From contig JAIBCC010000005.1 in NCBI GenBank assembly GCA_019694395.1, positions 62,001 to 126,000 of the forward strand: a stretch of 64,000 bases of DNA. Reading direction: 5' to 3'. The position numbers and the translations under genes were made by a program. A model generated the notes under the pieces. That model was not told the origin of the DNA, did not search any database, and worked only from the letters and a program-made list of their open reading frames with translations. How positions within the stretch are numbered: the first letter of the stretch is position 1; the number at the start of each line of letters is the position of its first letter. Below, one piece after another: positions 18,964 to 27,688 of the stretch. The DNA is from Pyrinomonadaceae bacterium (GTDB lineage: Bacteria; Acidobacteriota; Blastocatellia; Pyrinomonadales; Pyrinomonadaceae).

Positions 18964-19716
18964 TTATTTATTCGCCGCTTTTACCCAATCGTAACCTTTT
19001 TCTTCCAGTTCCAATGCCAATTCTTTGCCGCCTTCCTTAACGATTTTTCCGCCTGCGAGAACGTGAACAAAATCAGGCACGATGTAATCCAGAAGCCGTT
19101 GGTAGTGCGTAACGAGAATGATTCCGTTTTCAGACGAACGAAGTTTATTAACACCTTCGGCAACGATTCTTAAAGCGTCAATGTCCAAACCCGAATCGGT
19201 TTCGTCCAAAATCGCCAATTTCGGCTCTAAAACCGCCATCTGCAAAATTTCGTTGCGTTTCTTTTCGCCGCCCGAAAAACCTTCGTTGACCGAGCGTTTG
19301 AAAAATGATGAATCCATTTCAACGATTTTAGCTTTTTCCTTCAAATAATCGTTAAACTCAAGCGGATCAAGCTCTTCTTCGCCGAGGTGCTTCATTTTTT
19401 CGTTATATGCAAGACGCAAAAACTGCGAATTTGAAACGCCGGGAACTTCGACGGGATATTGAAAAGCAAGAAAAACGCCTTCTCTCGCCCGTTCGTCCGG
19501 CTCTAATTCCAGCAAATTTTTGCCTTGGTAAATGACCTCGCCGCTTAAAACTTCATAGCTCGGATGACCTGCCAAAACCTTTGACAGGGTTGATTTGCCC
19601 GAACCGTTCGGTCCCATGATCGCGTGAACTTCGCCTTTGTTGACCGTCAAGTTCAAGCCTTTTAAGATTTCTTTTCCTTCGATTCCTGCGTGTAAATCTT
19701 TGATTTCTAATAACAT
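18964..19716 (-). CDS. sufC: Fe-S assembly ATPase SufC
   Basis: A protein of 250 aa, an ABC-type ATPase. Walker A is GPNGSGKST (about residues 36-44), the signature [10 protein letters not shown] around 148-158, and Walker B/D-loop [10 protein letters not shown] near 170-180. It is cytoplasmic and powers SufBCD. Unlike common suf operons it is not next to sufB: about 3.4 kb of unrelated genes lie between. Three bp separate it from the basic small protein upstream. Confidence 0.96.
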   Translation of the reverse strand: MLLEIKDLHAGIEGKEILKGLNLTVNKGEVHAIMGPNGSGKSTLSKVLAGHPSYEVLSGEVIYQGKNLLELEPDERAREGVFLAFQYPVEVPGVSNSQFLRLAYNEKMKHLGEEELDPLEFNDYLKEKAKIVEMDSSFFKRSVNEGFSGGEKKRNEILQMAVLEPKLAILDETDSGLDIDALRIVAEGVNKLRSSENGIILVTHYQRLLDYIVPDFVHVLAGGKIVKEGGKELALELEEKGYDWVKAANK

Positions 19717-19719
19717 ATT

Positions 19720-20052
19720 TTACTTAACTTCAATCTTATTTTGTCTTATTAATCTTGCTCTAAACATTCTTCTGCGATATTCAAATCTGTTTTCTATCCA
19801 TTCTTTAAGAGAAATATCCGGGCATTTTTTCCATTTCTTCCGTTTCACGGATTTAACTTTATCTTCGACAACTTCTAAATTCGTTTCGTTTATTTTCAAA
19901 AATTGTGAGATTTTATGTCTGTAAGCCCGAGTAGGCAAGGTTTTATGACGACAAATAGATTTCCGTGCTCCCTTATCTGATTCACCATAGGAATTTCGTC
20001 TGTCTTTCGCATAACTTAATGCTTTCTTTTGTTGCGGGCTTCTGATTTTCAT
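19720..20052 (-). CDS. Basic hypothetical protein upstream of sufC
   Basis: A protein of 110 aa, strongly basic, with no signal peptide. The N-terminus SPQQKKALSYAKDRRNSYGE and the following Arg/Lys-rich segments suggest nucleic-acid or ribosome contact. It ends 3 bp before sufC and begins 4 bp after the Zn-ribbon gene, so the three form one transcription unit. I have no named family for it. Confidence 0.65.
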   Translation of the reverse strand: MKIRSPQQKKALSYAKDRRNSYGESDKGARKSICRHKTLPTRAYRHKISQFLKINETNLEVVEDKVKSVKRKKWKKCPDISLKEWIENRFEYRRRMFRARLIRQNKIEVK

Positions 20053-20056
20053 TAAT

Positions 20057-20269
20057 CTAACTAATTTTCACTCTCGGATATTTCTCCGCAATTTTCGGTA
20101 ATTTGCTCTTGTCTTCGACAAAAAGTTCGACATAGCCGCAGTCGGTGCAAATGTAATAAACCACGCTTGCCGAGCCTAAAAAACTAAGATTTATCGAAAG
20201 CTCGGCTCCCGTATTAGTGTAAAGATGAACTTCTTTTCCGTTACATTTCGGGCAAATTCCGTTTTTCAT
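20057..20269 (-). CDS. Small zinc-ribbon protein
   Basis: A protein of about 70 aa with two Cys pairs, CPKC near the start and CTDC around residue 46, spaced as in a zinc ribbon. A hydrophobic stretch between the pairs forms the beta strands. The start may be ATG at 20269 or GTG at 20275. It is cytoplasmic and probably leads the zinc-ribbon/basic protein/sufC unit. Confidence 0.7.
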   Translation of the reverse strand: MKNGICPKCNGKEVHLYTNTGAELSINLSFLGSASVVYYICTDCGYVELFVEDKSKLPKIAEKYPRVKIS

Positions 20270-20291
20270 TGCCACATTATATCAAATAGTT

Positions 20292-20321
20292 AAGCCCAAA
20301 ATCTTGTCAGACCTTGGGCTT
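20292..20321 (-). terminator. Possible terminator hairpin
   Basis: AAGCCCAA and TTGGGCTT pair across a 14-nt loop, downstream of the minus-strand DJ-1/PfpI gene. The T run after it is poor, so it may only weaken read-through into the zinc-ribbon/sufC unit. Confidence 0.4.
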
Positions 20322-20381
20322 TTGGCACAAATCTTGATTTTTTTTTCAAGTTTTCCGAATTTTATTTAGATTTTGTTCAAA

Positions 20382-20999
20382 TCAAACAGTTTTTGCCTTA
20401 GTTGGCGCGGCATAAAGTTTGGCTAAATTCGGTGCATCATCGAAAAATAAACCTTCACCAACTGGCTGAACTGCTTTGATAACCAAATCCGCCCAATCTT
20501 TATTAACCAGATTTTCAATCACCCAACCGATCAAATATTGTTGCGCCAGACAACCGCCTGCCGTTCCGATATTGCCGTGTGCAATAAAAGGTTTTTCGAC
20601 AACTTCAATCCCAAAACTTTCCAAAGCCGTTTTAGTGGTCGGATAAGTTGTGGCGGTTTTCCCATTCAAAAGTCCGAGTTTTGCCAAAATTAACGCGCCC
20701 GAACAAATTGAACCGATAATTTGCTTTTCAGGATTTAATTTGAATTTGCCGACCCAGTTTTCGTCCGCAATTCTGTCACGCGTGCCGTAACCGCTGATGA
20801 ATAAAACCGCGTCTGCTTTGTTGGCTTCTTCGAGTTTGCCGTGTGTTTTGACTTCGATATTGGTGGTGGAAAGGTGAAACTCTTTTTCACCTAAAATCCT
20901 GACTTCCCAATCTTCAATGCGGACGCGATTAAGCAAATCCCACATTAACCACAAATCAACGTCGGTAAATTTATCGAAAATAACAATTGCAACTTTCAT
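20382..20999 (-). CDS. DJ-1/PfpI family protein
   Basis: A protein of 205 aa with the DJ-1/PfpI fold. Nucleophile elbow Cys99 lies in GSICSGA, with His141 (IAHGN) downstream as the likely partner. Members include glyoxalase III-like enzymes, chaperone-like proteins and transcription-regulator sensor domains; this one has no DNA-binding part. It is cytoplasmic. It is separated from phzF by an inverted-repeat element and may be a separate unit. The precise activity is unknown. Confidence 0.85.
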   Translation of the reverse strand: MKVAIVIFDKFTDVDLWLMWDLLNRVRIEDWEVRILGEKEFHLSTTNIEVKTHGKLEEANKADAVLFISGYGTRDRIADENWVGKFKLNPEKQIIGSICSGALILAKLGLLNGKTATTYPTTKTALESFGIEVVEKPFIAHGNIGTAGGCLAQQYLIGWVIENLVNKDWADLVIKAVQPVGEGLFFDDAPNLAKLYAAPTKAKTV

Positions 21000-21011
21000 A
21001 ATTTTGATTTA

Positions 21012-21087
21012 GCCACAGAGTTCACAGAGAACTCTGAGAAAGAAAAATAATTGGAAAACTCTCCGTGACCTCTGTGTCCTCGGTGGC
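21012..21087. repeat. Intergenic inverted repeat of CACAGAG-type 9-mers
   Basis: The left arm starts GCCACAGAGTTCACAGAG and the right arm ends CTCTGTGTCCTCGGTGGC. Each arm is a run of degenerate 9-bp units, and the arms are imperfect inverses. It lies between phzF and the DJ-1 gene. Confidence 0.7.
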
Positions 21088-21094
21088 AAAAATA

Positions 21095-21877
21095 TTAAAC
21101 GTAAATTTCTCCCTTCAAATATAAAACCGCATTGCCGCCGATTTTCACTCGGTCACCGCGCAATTCACAAAAAAGTTCTCCGCCGCGAGCCGAAATTTGG
21201 CGGGCAAATAATTCGGTTTTGCCTAATCTTTCCGCCCAAAATGGAATTAGATTGCAATGAGCTGAGCCGGTCACAGGGTCTTCAAAAACACCGACTTCGG
21301 GCGCGAAAAAGCGGGAAACAAAATCGGACGAATCACCTTTGGCGGTCACGATAAAACCGTGTGCATTAACTTTGAGAAGTGCCGTAAAATCTGGATTAAT
21401 ATCTAAAATTTCCTGCTCATTTTCGTAAACTAAAAAGTAATCTCGCGCCTTGAAAATTTCTTTTGGGGTTTTGCCGATTGCTTCAATCAATCCGGCGGGA
21501 GCTTCGGCAGGAGAAACAGGACGGGAAGGAAAATCCAAAGTCAAAACATCACCATTTTTTTCAACCGACAATTCACCGCTTTTGTGCGAATGAAATTTGA
21601 TTAATTTTTCTTCGAGTTTTAGAACTTCAAAAATCACATACGCACTCGCCACCGTCGCGTGTCCACACAGGTCAATTTCCGAACCCGGCGTGAACCAGCG
21701 AATTTCGTAATGATCATCTTTTTTGACAAAAAATGCCGTCTCGCTCAAATTATTTTCGAGTGCAATTTTCTGCATCAAATCCGTTTCCAGCCATTCATCA
21801 AGCGGACAAATCGCCGCCGGATTTCCCTTAAAAATTTCTTTTGCAAATGCGTCAACCTGGTAAATTGTTAATTTCAT
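21095..21877 (-). CDS. PhzF family isomerase-like protein
   Basis: A protein of 260 aa with the diaminopimelate-epimerase-like double fold of PhzF. Glu46 in NLSETAFF is the expected acid/base residue, followed by CGHATVASAY and, in the second half, DPVTGSAHC. No other phenazine genes are present, so a housekeeping isomerase or damage-control role is more likely than phenazine synthesis. It overlaps the end of the EamA gene by 4 bp (ATGA), hence coupled. Confidence 0.88.
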   Translation of the reverse strand: MKLTIYQVDAFAKEIFKGNPAAICPLDEWLETDLMQKIALENNLSETAFFVKKDDHYEIRWFTPGSEIDLCGHATVASAYVIFEVLKLEEKLIKFHSHKSGELSVEKNGDVLTLDFPSRPVSPAEAPAGLIEAIGKTPKEIFKARDYFLVYENEQEILDINPDFTALLKVNAHGFIVTAKGDSSDFVSRFFAPEVGVFEDPVTGSAHCNLIPFWAERLGKTELFARQISARGGELFCELRGDRVKIGGNAVLYLKGEIYV

Positions 21878-22308
21878 TTTCTTAAAGTAATCAAAATCAG
21901 ACCGCTCAAACAGAGCAGAATTCCAATAATTTTTTCGATTGATAAATTTTCACGAAAGGCGAAAAGCCCAATAATGATAAGCAAAATTGTCGAAAGTGTT
22001 GTAACGGAAAGCGGTAAAATGCTCAGATTCCAGCCCGCCCGATACGCCAGCAAAAAGCCAATCTCGATAATCGCCGCGCCTAATCCGATTCCTAAAGCTG
22101 TCCAACTGACAGTTTTAATCATCGGCAACAACGCCGTTTCGTCCTGTCTGGGAAATAAAAAGAAACCGCCGATCAAAGCCAAAATCCCAAATAAATAAGC
22201 GAGAACAATGACAATAAAAGGATTAGCGTTTTGATCAGCCGATTTTTGCGAAACCTGATAAAGCACTAATCCGAAAACTATCAAAATTGGCGGCAAAACA
22301 TAGTTCAT
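21874..22308 (-). CDS. Half-size EamA/DMT transporter
   Basis: A protein of 144 aa with four to five membrane helices, ending NLSIEKIIGILLCLSGLIL, the typical end of one EamA repeat. Full DMT transporters carry two repeats; this single-repeat form would need to dimerise. It begins directly after RidA (1 bp) and overlaps phzF by 4 bp. The substrate is unknown. Confidence 0.82.
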   Translation of the reverse strand: MNYVLPPILIVFGLVLYQVSQKSADQNANPFIVIVLAYLFGILALIGGFFLFPRQDETALLPMIKTVSWTALGIGLGAAIIEIGFLLAYRAGWNLSILPLSVTTLSTILLIIIGLFAFRENLSIEKIIGILLCLSGLILITLRK

Positions 22309-22689
22309 TCAGCTTTTCACCGTGGCGATTGCCTGAATTTCGATTTTCGTTCCAAAATGAAGGTCTTTAACCGGAACAATCGCCCGTGAAGGTTTGTGTT
22401 CGCCCAAAATTCGTTTGTAAACTTCGTTCACTTTGTCCCAAAGTTCCATTTCCGATACGTAAATCGTCATACTCAAAACGTGGTTCAAATCGCTGTTTGC
22501 CGCATGCAGAATATTTTCGACATTTCGCAGAGCAAGTTCGGTTTGTTTTTCAATATCTCCTGTTTCGACTTCACCCGTTTCGTAATTCCAAGGCAGTTGA
22601 CCGGAAACAAAAATTAAGCCGTTATGCTCAACGGCTGGCGAATAATGTCCTTTGGGGACGGGAATGTTAGTTGGTTGTATTTTGTTCAA
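22309..22689 (-). CDS. RidA family enamine/imine deaminase
   Basis: A protein of 126 aa of the Rid/YjgF family. Arg102 in PSRAIVPV and Glu117 in KIEIQA match the catalytic Arg105 and Glu120 of E. coli RidA. It hydrolyses reactive 2-aminoacrylate-type imines released by PLP enzymes, which would suit a unit close to a cysteine desulfurase. The start is TTG, supported by GGAG 8 bp upstream. Confidence 0.9.
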   Translation of the reverse strand: MNKIQPTNIPVPKGHYSPAVEHNGLIFVSGQLPWNYETGEVETGDIEKQTELALRNVENILHAANSDLNHVLSMTIYVSEMELWDKVNEVYKRILGEHKPSRAIVPVKDLHFGTKIEIQAIATVKS

Positions 22690-22704
22690 TCTAATTTCTC
22701 CATT

Positions 22705-23082
22705 TTATTTTCCGTGAATTATCTTTAGGATTTTACCATCTTTTTGGGTGATTTGAACCGATGCAACGCCTCCATCCCAATCTTCGGGCAACGAGCCTGA
22801 AACTGTCCAAACGCCATTTTTCAAAATTGCATGATAGGGCTTTTCATTTGCGATGGTTTCTTTTCCATAAATCGGAATCCAAACTTTTAAGGCAATTTCA
22901 ATCGCAGTTTTTTCATCAGGAACATATCCGAATTTCGTTTCCAGATTTGTTGAGACATTATTTTGGTTACTCTGTGAATTTTCTAGATTTGTTATGTTTT
23001 GAGCAACACCTTTTTTCTCAGAGTTGCCACAGCCAATTAGAAAAAGCAAACTAAAAATAATCAACACTTCAAAAGACTTCAC
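22705..23082 (-). CDS. Lipoprotein with NTF2-fold immunity-like domain
   Basis: A protein of 125 aa with a lipoprotein signal LLFLIGC (lipobox Cys at about 18), an Asn/Gln/Ser-rich linker, and a C-terminal domain of about 70 aa (KTAIEIALKVWIPIYG ... KDGKILKIIHGK) like the NTF2-fold proteins annotated as immunity domains. The start is GTG with AAAGG upstream. No toxin gene is adjacent, so an immunity role is unproven. It lies between sufB and ridA. Confidence 0.7.
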   Translation of the reverse strand: MKSFEVLIIFSLLFLIGCGNSEKKGVAQNITNLENSQSNQNNVSTNLETKFGYVPDEKTAIEIALKVWIPIYGKETIANEKPYHAILKNGVWTVSGSLPEDWDGGVASVQITQKDGKILKIIHGK

Positions 23083-23117
23083 AATTTTGCCTTTTACATT
23101 TTTACTTTTGCCTTGTA

Positions 23118-24563
23118 TTAACCAACGCTACCTTCTAATTTCAATCCCAACAATTTCTGAGCTTCAACCGCATATTCCATCGGCAGTTCGCGGAAGACTT
23201 CTTTGCAGAAACCGTTGATAATCAATGAAATAGCGTCTTCTTGGGAAATTCCGCGTTGTTGGAGATAGAAAAGTTGTTCTTCCGAAATTTTAGAAGTAGT
23301 TGCTTCGTGTTCGACGCGGGCGGTGTTGTTTTGGACTTCGATATACGGAAAAGTGTTCGCCTCGCATTTGCCGCCGATGAGCATCGAATCGCATTGCGTG
23401 TAGTTTCTCGCTCCCGTTGCTTTCGGCATCACTTTGACCAGACCGCGATACGAATTATTCGACTTTCCGGCGGAAATTCCTTTGGAAACGATGGTTGATT
23501 TGGTGTTTTTGCCGAGGTGAATCATCTTAGTTCCCGTGTCTGCAATTTGGGCGTTGTTGGTCAGAGCGACGCTGTAAAATTCGCCGATGGAATTATCGCC
23601 CTGCAAAATTACGGACGGATATTTCCAGGTAATCGAGCTTCCCGTTTCAACCTGCGTCCACGAAATTTTTGAATTAACGCCGCGACACGCTCCGCGTTTG
23701 GTCACGAAATTATAAATTCCGCCTTTGCCGTTTTCGTCGCCAGCATACCAGTTTTGGACGGTCGAATATTTGATTTCGGCGTTGTCGAGTGCAACGAGTT
23801 CAACAACTGCTGCGTGAAGCTGATTTGTGTCGAATTGAGGCGCGGTGCAACCCTCGTTATATGCAACGTAAGCACCTTCTTCTGCAACAATTAGTGTTCT
23901 TTCAAACTGTCCTGATTCCTGCGTATTGATGCGGAAATAGGTTGATAATTCCATCGGGCAGCGAACACCTTTTGGAATAAAAACGAATGAACCGTCCGAG
24001 AAAACTGCCGAATTCAGTGCGGCATAGAAATTATCACCGACCGGAACGACCGAGCCGAGATATTTTTTGATTAGGTCGGGATGTTCGATCAAAGCTTCGG
24101 AAAACGGCATAAAAATTACGCCCGCTTTTTTGAGTTTTTCTTTGTAGGTTGTGGCAACTGAAACCGAGTCAAAAACAGCGTCAACTGCCACGTTTGCCAG
24201 CATTTTTTGTTCGGTTAAGGGAATTCCGAGTTTTTCAAAAGTCTTTAATAATTCGGGATCAACTTCTTCCAAAGATTGCTTTTTAGCCTTTTGTTTCGGC
24301 GCGGCGTAATAGGTAATATCTTGGAAATTTATATTCGGATAAACGAAATTTGCCCAATAATTCGGCTCGGTCATCTTTAACCATTGACGAAATGCTTTGA
24401 GGCGAAATTCGAGCATCCATTCGGGTTCGTTTTTCTTGGATGAGATTAATCTGATCGTATCTTCGGTTAAACCTTTCGGAATGGTTTCTGTTTCGATGTC
24501 CGTGACAAAACCGTATTTATATTCACGATTTGCCAGATGTTCTAATGTTGCTTGCGATGACAT
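23118..24563 (-). CDS. sufB: Fe-S assembly scaffold SufB
   Basis: A protein of 481 aa and near full-length match to SufB: N-terminal [27 protein letters not shown], the central beta-helix with [11 protein letters not shown] and the conserved C-terminus [16 protein letters not shown]. SufB forms the SufBC2D complex that builds clusters. It is the first gene of the minus-strand block. About 170 bp upstream hold nothing recognisable beyond AT-rich promoter-like sequence. No IscR-type site could be identified with confidence. Confidence 0.97.
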   Translation of the reverse strand: MSSQATLEHLANREYKYGFVTDIETETIPKGLTEDTIRLISSKKNEPEWMLEFRLKAFRQWLKMTEPNYWANFVYPNINFQDITYYAAPKQKAKKQSLEEVDPELLKTFEKLGIPLTEQKMLANVAVDAVFDSVSVATTYKEKLKKAGVIFMPFSEALIEHPDLIKKYLGSVVPVGDNFYAALNSAVFSDGSFVFIPKGVRCPMELSTYFRINTQESGQFERTLIVAEEGAYVAYNEGCTAPQFDTNQLHAAVVELVALDNAEIKYSTVQNWYAGDENGKGGIYNFVTKRGACRGVNSKISWTQVETGSSITWKYPSVILQGDNSIGEFYSVALTNNAQIADTGTKMIHLGKNTKSTIVSKGISAGKSNNSYRGLVKVMPKATGARNYTQCDSMLIGGKCEANTFPYIEVQNNTARVEHEATTSKISEEQLFYLQQRGISQEDAISLIINGFCKEVFRELPMEYAVEAQKLLGLKLEGSVG

Positions 24564-24736
24564 AAAATTAAATAGTTGAAATCAGTAATGCGATTTACCG
24601 GAATTTACCGGCAGATTCTCGCGTTTGTTTTATTTTACACTGCTTTCAATCGTTTATAAATCCTGTAAGATTAAGCATCTCAAATCATTACTTTTGTGTC
24701 AAGATTAGAAGTTATTAGCAAAATTGGTATAAATCT

Positions 24737-26008
24737 TTATTCTAAAACAGCTTTACTGATGGTGATGGTCCAAATATCAGGGACAGATTGGTTGTAGGAA
24801 ATGCTTTGAGTGAAGACCAACTTAAAACCGTCATAATCATTAAATGAAGGAATGTCTTTCACTTTACCGGTCACGTTTAGAAAACCCGAAACCCGATTTA
24901 TTCCCTTGTCATTGATAAAATAACTGCTTTCGATGGCAATGCTGTCTCCTTCGAAAACCGGAGTTCCGTCTTCCCCGTTGGCAGATCTGATGATCCAAAC
25001 GCCAGTTCCATTGTCACGGTTCTGTGACCTAGTGGTAAAAACCGCTCCCGTTTGATCTAAAAATTTATCAAAAATCGGCAGATGCTCAACCCAACCGCAA
25101 GAGTCCAAATAGCCTGCGTTCGGATACATATTTTTCAAATGAATGCGGTCACCGACAGCCAATGTTTCGCCGCTGCTTTTTCCGTCAGCAGAAACAATTT
25201 CCCAACTGCCTGAACCGTTATCGCGGTTGTTTTTTTTATGAGTTGAAACGAACATTGTTTCGGTCGGGACTTTTTCAAATTCGGGCTTGCTCCAAACATC
25301 TCCCCACGCATCAAGATACGAACCGTCATTGGGATAACGATTCTGCAAATGGACAATCGAGCCGATATTGATTTGTTGTCTTGTTGGGTTTGGTGCGGCA
25401 GCAGTTCTTGACCGAGTAGGTGATTTGCCAGATTTTTCTTTGTTCCGGTAAAGAAAATATCCGCCTCCGACGAGCGCGATAATTCCGAAAACAATGAGAA
25501 AAAGACGGGGAGATGGGGAGATAAGGAGTTGGGGAAATGAATTTATTTTTCTTTCTCCCTTTCTCCTCTTTTCCCATTCCCCCCTTCTTTCCCCAAAATC
25601 GTCATTAATCGTGATAATTTCCTCGCCACGAGTGTATTGAACGGTTTCTTCTTCGACGATGAGCAGGTTTTCGTTTGGTCGTGTAACTTCCGCCGTAAAG
25701 CGATAGCCCAGTTTCGGCACGGTTTCGATGATCGGTTCGCCGTCCGCCCCATCTCCGAGCAGTTGTCTAAGCCACGAAATATTTCGCGCCAGTGTGTTTT
25801 CCTCAATATAAGTATCCGCCCAAACCGCGTCGAGCAGCTCGTTCTTTTTCGCTACATGTCCGGCGTTTTCGACAAAATAAAAAAGCAAATCAAATTGTTT
25901 CGGAGTCAGTTGTATCCGCTCGTCTTCGCGCCATAAACGGCGTTCCGCCGCGTCCAAGCTAAACATACCAAATCGGTAGATTTCATTTGTTTTTTTTGGA
26001 TTACCCAT
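24737..26008 (-). CDS. Membrane-anchored winged-helix regulator with beta-trefoil-like sensor
   Basis: A protein of 423 aa. Residues 10-108 form an OmpR/PhoB-type winged helix (LTPKQFDLLFYFVE, ENTLARNISWLRQLLG, GYRF). A charged linker follows, then one membrane helix at about 168-187, and an outer domain from about 213 with two clear repeats (VHLQNRYPNDGSYLDAWG and IHLKNMYPNAGYLDSCG, each followed by a WSK/EHLPIF loop and a GSWEIVSADG-like strand) resembling a beta-trefoil. The design is CadC/ToxR-like: outside ligand, inside DNA binding. Residues 139-168 come from an inverted repeat element. It diverges from the 26.2-32.2 kb genes and may control them. Confidence 0.8.
   Translation of the reverse strand: MGNPKKTNEIYRFGMFSLDAAERRLWREDERIQLTPKQFDLLFYFVENAGHVAKKNELLDAVWADTYIEENTLARNISWLRQLLGDGADGEPIIETVPKLGYRFTAEVTRPNENLLIVEEETVQYTRGEEIITINDDFGERRGEWEKRRKGERKINSFPQLLISPSPRLFLIVFGIIALVGGGYFLYRNKEKSGKSPTRSRTAAAPNPTRQQINIGSIVHLQNRYPNDGSYLDAWGDVWSKPEFEKVPTETMFVSTHKKNNRDNGSGSWEIVSADGKSSGETLAVGDRIHLKNMYPNAGYLDSCGWVEHLPIFDKFLDQTGAVFTTRSQNRDNGTGVWIIRSANGEDGTPVFEGDSIAIESSYFINDKGINRVSGFLNVTGKVKDIPSFNDYDGFKLVFTQSISYNQSVPDIWTITISKAVLE
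25507..25594. repeat. In-frame G/A-rich inverted repeat within regulator gene
   Basis: The left arm is a run of GGGGAGA-type units at 25507-25541; the right arm (25548-25594) is C/T-rich and ends TTCTTTCCCC. The arms are imperfect inverses over about 35-45 nt. It encodes the charged linker before the membrane helix, in frame. Confidence 0.7.
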
Positions 26009-26044
26009 ATTTGTAAACGGGGAAGTGCCGAGATTCTACCACAA

Positions 26045-26092
26045 TCCAAAAAAAATCCAAAAAAAATCCAAAAAAAATCCAGACTTTTTTTT
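26045..26092. promoter_or_regulatory. Phased A-tracts upstream of regulator
   Basis: TCC followed by eight A occurs at exact 11-bp steps (TCC at 26045, 26056, 26067, 26078), giving A8 tracts at 26048, 26059 and 26070, then T8 at 26085-26092. A-tracts in helical phase bend DNA. The array lies 37-84 bp before the regulator start and 62 bp from the divergent gene, so it is placed to shape both promoters. Confidence 0.7.
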
Positions 26093-26153
26093 CCAAAAAT
26101 CTTAGATTTGCTCACATCGCCGATGAAGAAATTTATTTTCGATAAAAAGCAAT

Positions 26154-26453
26154 ATGGAAATCAAACGAAATTTTGAAAAATTGACGGTTACCAAACGGCG
26201 TTTCGTCATTCACCAAACGCCTTCGGTGAAACAAACGATTTGTGCGGAATGCGGAGAAGCAATGCTGCCAATCGCGCAGGCTGCCGTTTTGTTGGGCATC
26301 AAGCAAAGCCGGATTTTCCAAATTGTCGAAACGGGTGCGGCGCATTTTACCGAAGCGGAAGCAGGAGCATTGATGATTTGCCTAAATTCGTTAGCAGCAG
26401 TTTTAGATTGTGATTCTGAGAAAAAATTAGAGGAGATTAAGGAAAAAATATGA
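26154..26453 (+). CDS. Hypothetical 99-aa protein with CxxC
   Basis: A protein of 99 aa, cytoplasmic, with CAEC near residue 25 and then a helix-turn-helix-like stretch (MLPIAQAAVLLGIKQSRIFQIVE), which resembles an excisionase/MerR-like DNA-contact helix pair. No SD is seen. It overlaps the next gene by 4 bp (ATGA). A broken copy of the same gene is present at 28540-28580 and 28770-28820, so the gene was once duplicated with its downstream neighbours. Function unknown; a small DNA-binding protein is possible. Confidence 0.7.
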   Translation: MEIKRNFEKLTVTKRRFVIHQTPSVKQTICAECGEAMLPIAQAAVLLGIKQSRIFQIVETGAAHFTEAEAGALMICLNSLAAVLDCDSEKKLEEIKEKI

Positions 26454-27031
26454 AACAAAAATTGACCATTTTGATAATTCTGTCATTGCTTGCTTTGACA
26501 GGCTGCAACCTGTCGGGATCCGACAAATCAAAGGAATTGGAGCTAAAGGAAAAGGAGTTGGCTCTTAAAGAAAAAGAGCTGGAATTAAGCAAAAAATCAT
26601 CAACAGACGGTAATTCCGATAAAGCCGGAAAATCGAGTGATGCTGAAAAAGCCGGAAAATCGGAAAGTAGTTCCAATAAAGCAGAAACGACAAAAAAAGA
26701 GGAAAAGACAAACCCAACCATCGTAACCGCAGAGCAGGTCAACGGAACTTGGAGTAAAGGGGAGAGTTGGATAAAAATTAAGGCGATTGGCGGCGGAAAA
26801 TTAAATGTAAACTTTTCGATATTCAACGAAAGAACCACCAACGCAGGTCAGGCTGAAGGTGTAGCAAATATCAATGGAATAGACGCTACTTTTTCCCCGA
26901 AGGACTTTGAAAAATGCAAATTCACGATGAAATTCACGGGCGGAAAGTTGATTGTCAAACAATTAGGCACTGATCAAGATTGTGGATTTGGGATGGGTGT
27001 GTCGGCTGACGGGACTTACACAAAAAAATAA
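26450..27031 (+). CDS. Coiled-coil lipoprotein 1
   Basis: A protein of 193 aa. The lipoprotein signal ends LLALTGC (Cys at about 20). Residues 26-46 are the coiled-coil module with repeating KELELKEKELAL heptads, then a Lys/Ser-rich linker, and a C-terminal beta-rich domain (about 85-193) beginning VNGTWSKGESWIKIKAIGGG with two late Cys. It is probably anchored in the membrane facing the periplasm. It is coupled to the upstream gene by a 4-bp overlap, and AAGGA precedes the ATG. The module is nearly identical in the next two proteins. Confidence 0.75.
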   Translation: MKQKLTILIILSLLALTGCNLSGSDKSKELELKEKELALKEKELELSKKSSTDGNSDKAGKSSDAEKAGKSESSSNKAETTKKEEKTNPTIVTAEQVNGTWSKGESWIKIKAIGGGKLNVNFSIFNERTTNAGQAEGVANINGIDATFSPKDFEKCKFTMKFTGGKLIVKQLGTDQDCGFGMGVSADGTYTKK

Positions 27032-27167
27032 ACGCGGCGAAACCAAATTTTGACCAAGACAACTTTGCTCCCCGACATTTGAACATCAGGTTCATAATTT
27101 TTATTTCACCGGTTCTGAAATCCGACATTTGAGAGCCGCTGAAAGCAATAAAAAGAGGAAAAAAACA

Positions 27168-27626
27168 ATGAGACAAAAACTGACGATTTTAATAATTCTG
27201 TCGTTGCTTGCTTTGGCGGGTTGCGGTGGGTTGGGAACTGACAAAGCAAAGGAACTGGAGTTAAAGGAAAAGGAGCTGGCTCTTAAGGAAAAAGAGCTGG
27301 AATTAACCAACAAAAATCCGAAAGCAGATGATTCCAATAAGAAAGAAAAATCGGAAAAAACTGAAACGCCGAAACCTCTGAAAAAGGTCGAACCACCGAG
27401 CGGTGCGACCGTTGCCATCATCAATGCGAGTGATGTCGTCGCGCGTTCTCAACCGAGTCTTACCGCCAAGAAAGTCGCTTTACTCAAAAAAGGTCAAAAA
27501 GTTTATGTCATCGGAGTATCCGACAACCTCGTAGTTTGGGAGGGGGAGTCTTACACTATGAAAAACGTCCAGTTGGAAAATGGTCAAAAAGGGTGGGTCT
27601 TAAATAGATTTATTGATGAGAATTAA
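27168..27626 (+). CDS. Coiled-coil lipoprotein 2 with SH3-like domain
   Basis: A protein of 152 aa from the ATG at 27168, where GAGG sits upstream and a lipoprotein signal (LLALAGC) begins. Next come the same 19-residue coiled-coil module KELELKEKELALKEKELEL, a Lys/Glu-rich linker, and a bacterial SH3 domain (about 82-150: DVVARSQPSLTAKKVALLKKGQ ... GWVLNRF). SH3 domains of this type often bind peptidoglycan. The first 50 residues are close to those of lipoprotein 1, so the pair arose by duplication with exchange of the C-terminal domain. Confidence 0.75.
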   Translation: MRQKLTILIILSLLALAGCGGLGTDKAKELELKEKELALKEKELELTNKNPKADDSNKKEKSEKTETPKPLKKVEPPSGATVAIINASDVVARSQPSLTAKKVALLKKGQKVYVIGVSDNLVVWEGESYTMKNVQLENGQKGWVLNRFIDEN

Positions 27627-27688
27627 AGTTAAGGACTACACCGTGCTGCAAATTCAATGCGCGATTTCAAGAAATCAAGGAGATAGTA

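Noticed and set aside
22705..23082. Toxin-immunity pair
   Set aside because: The NTF2-fold lipoprotein has no toxin or secretion gene beside it; its neighbours are sufB and ridA.
25543..25806. Frame across the G/A-rich repeat in the regulator gene
   Set aside because: Out-of-frame shadow created by the repeat tract.
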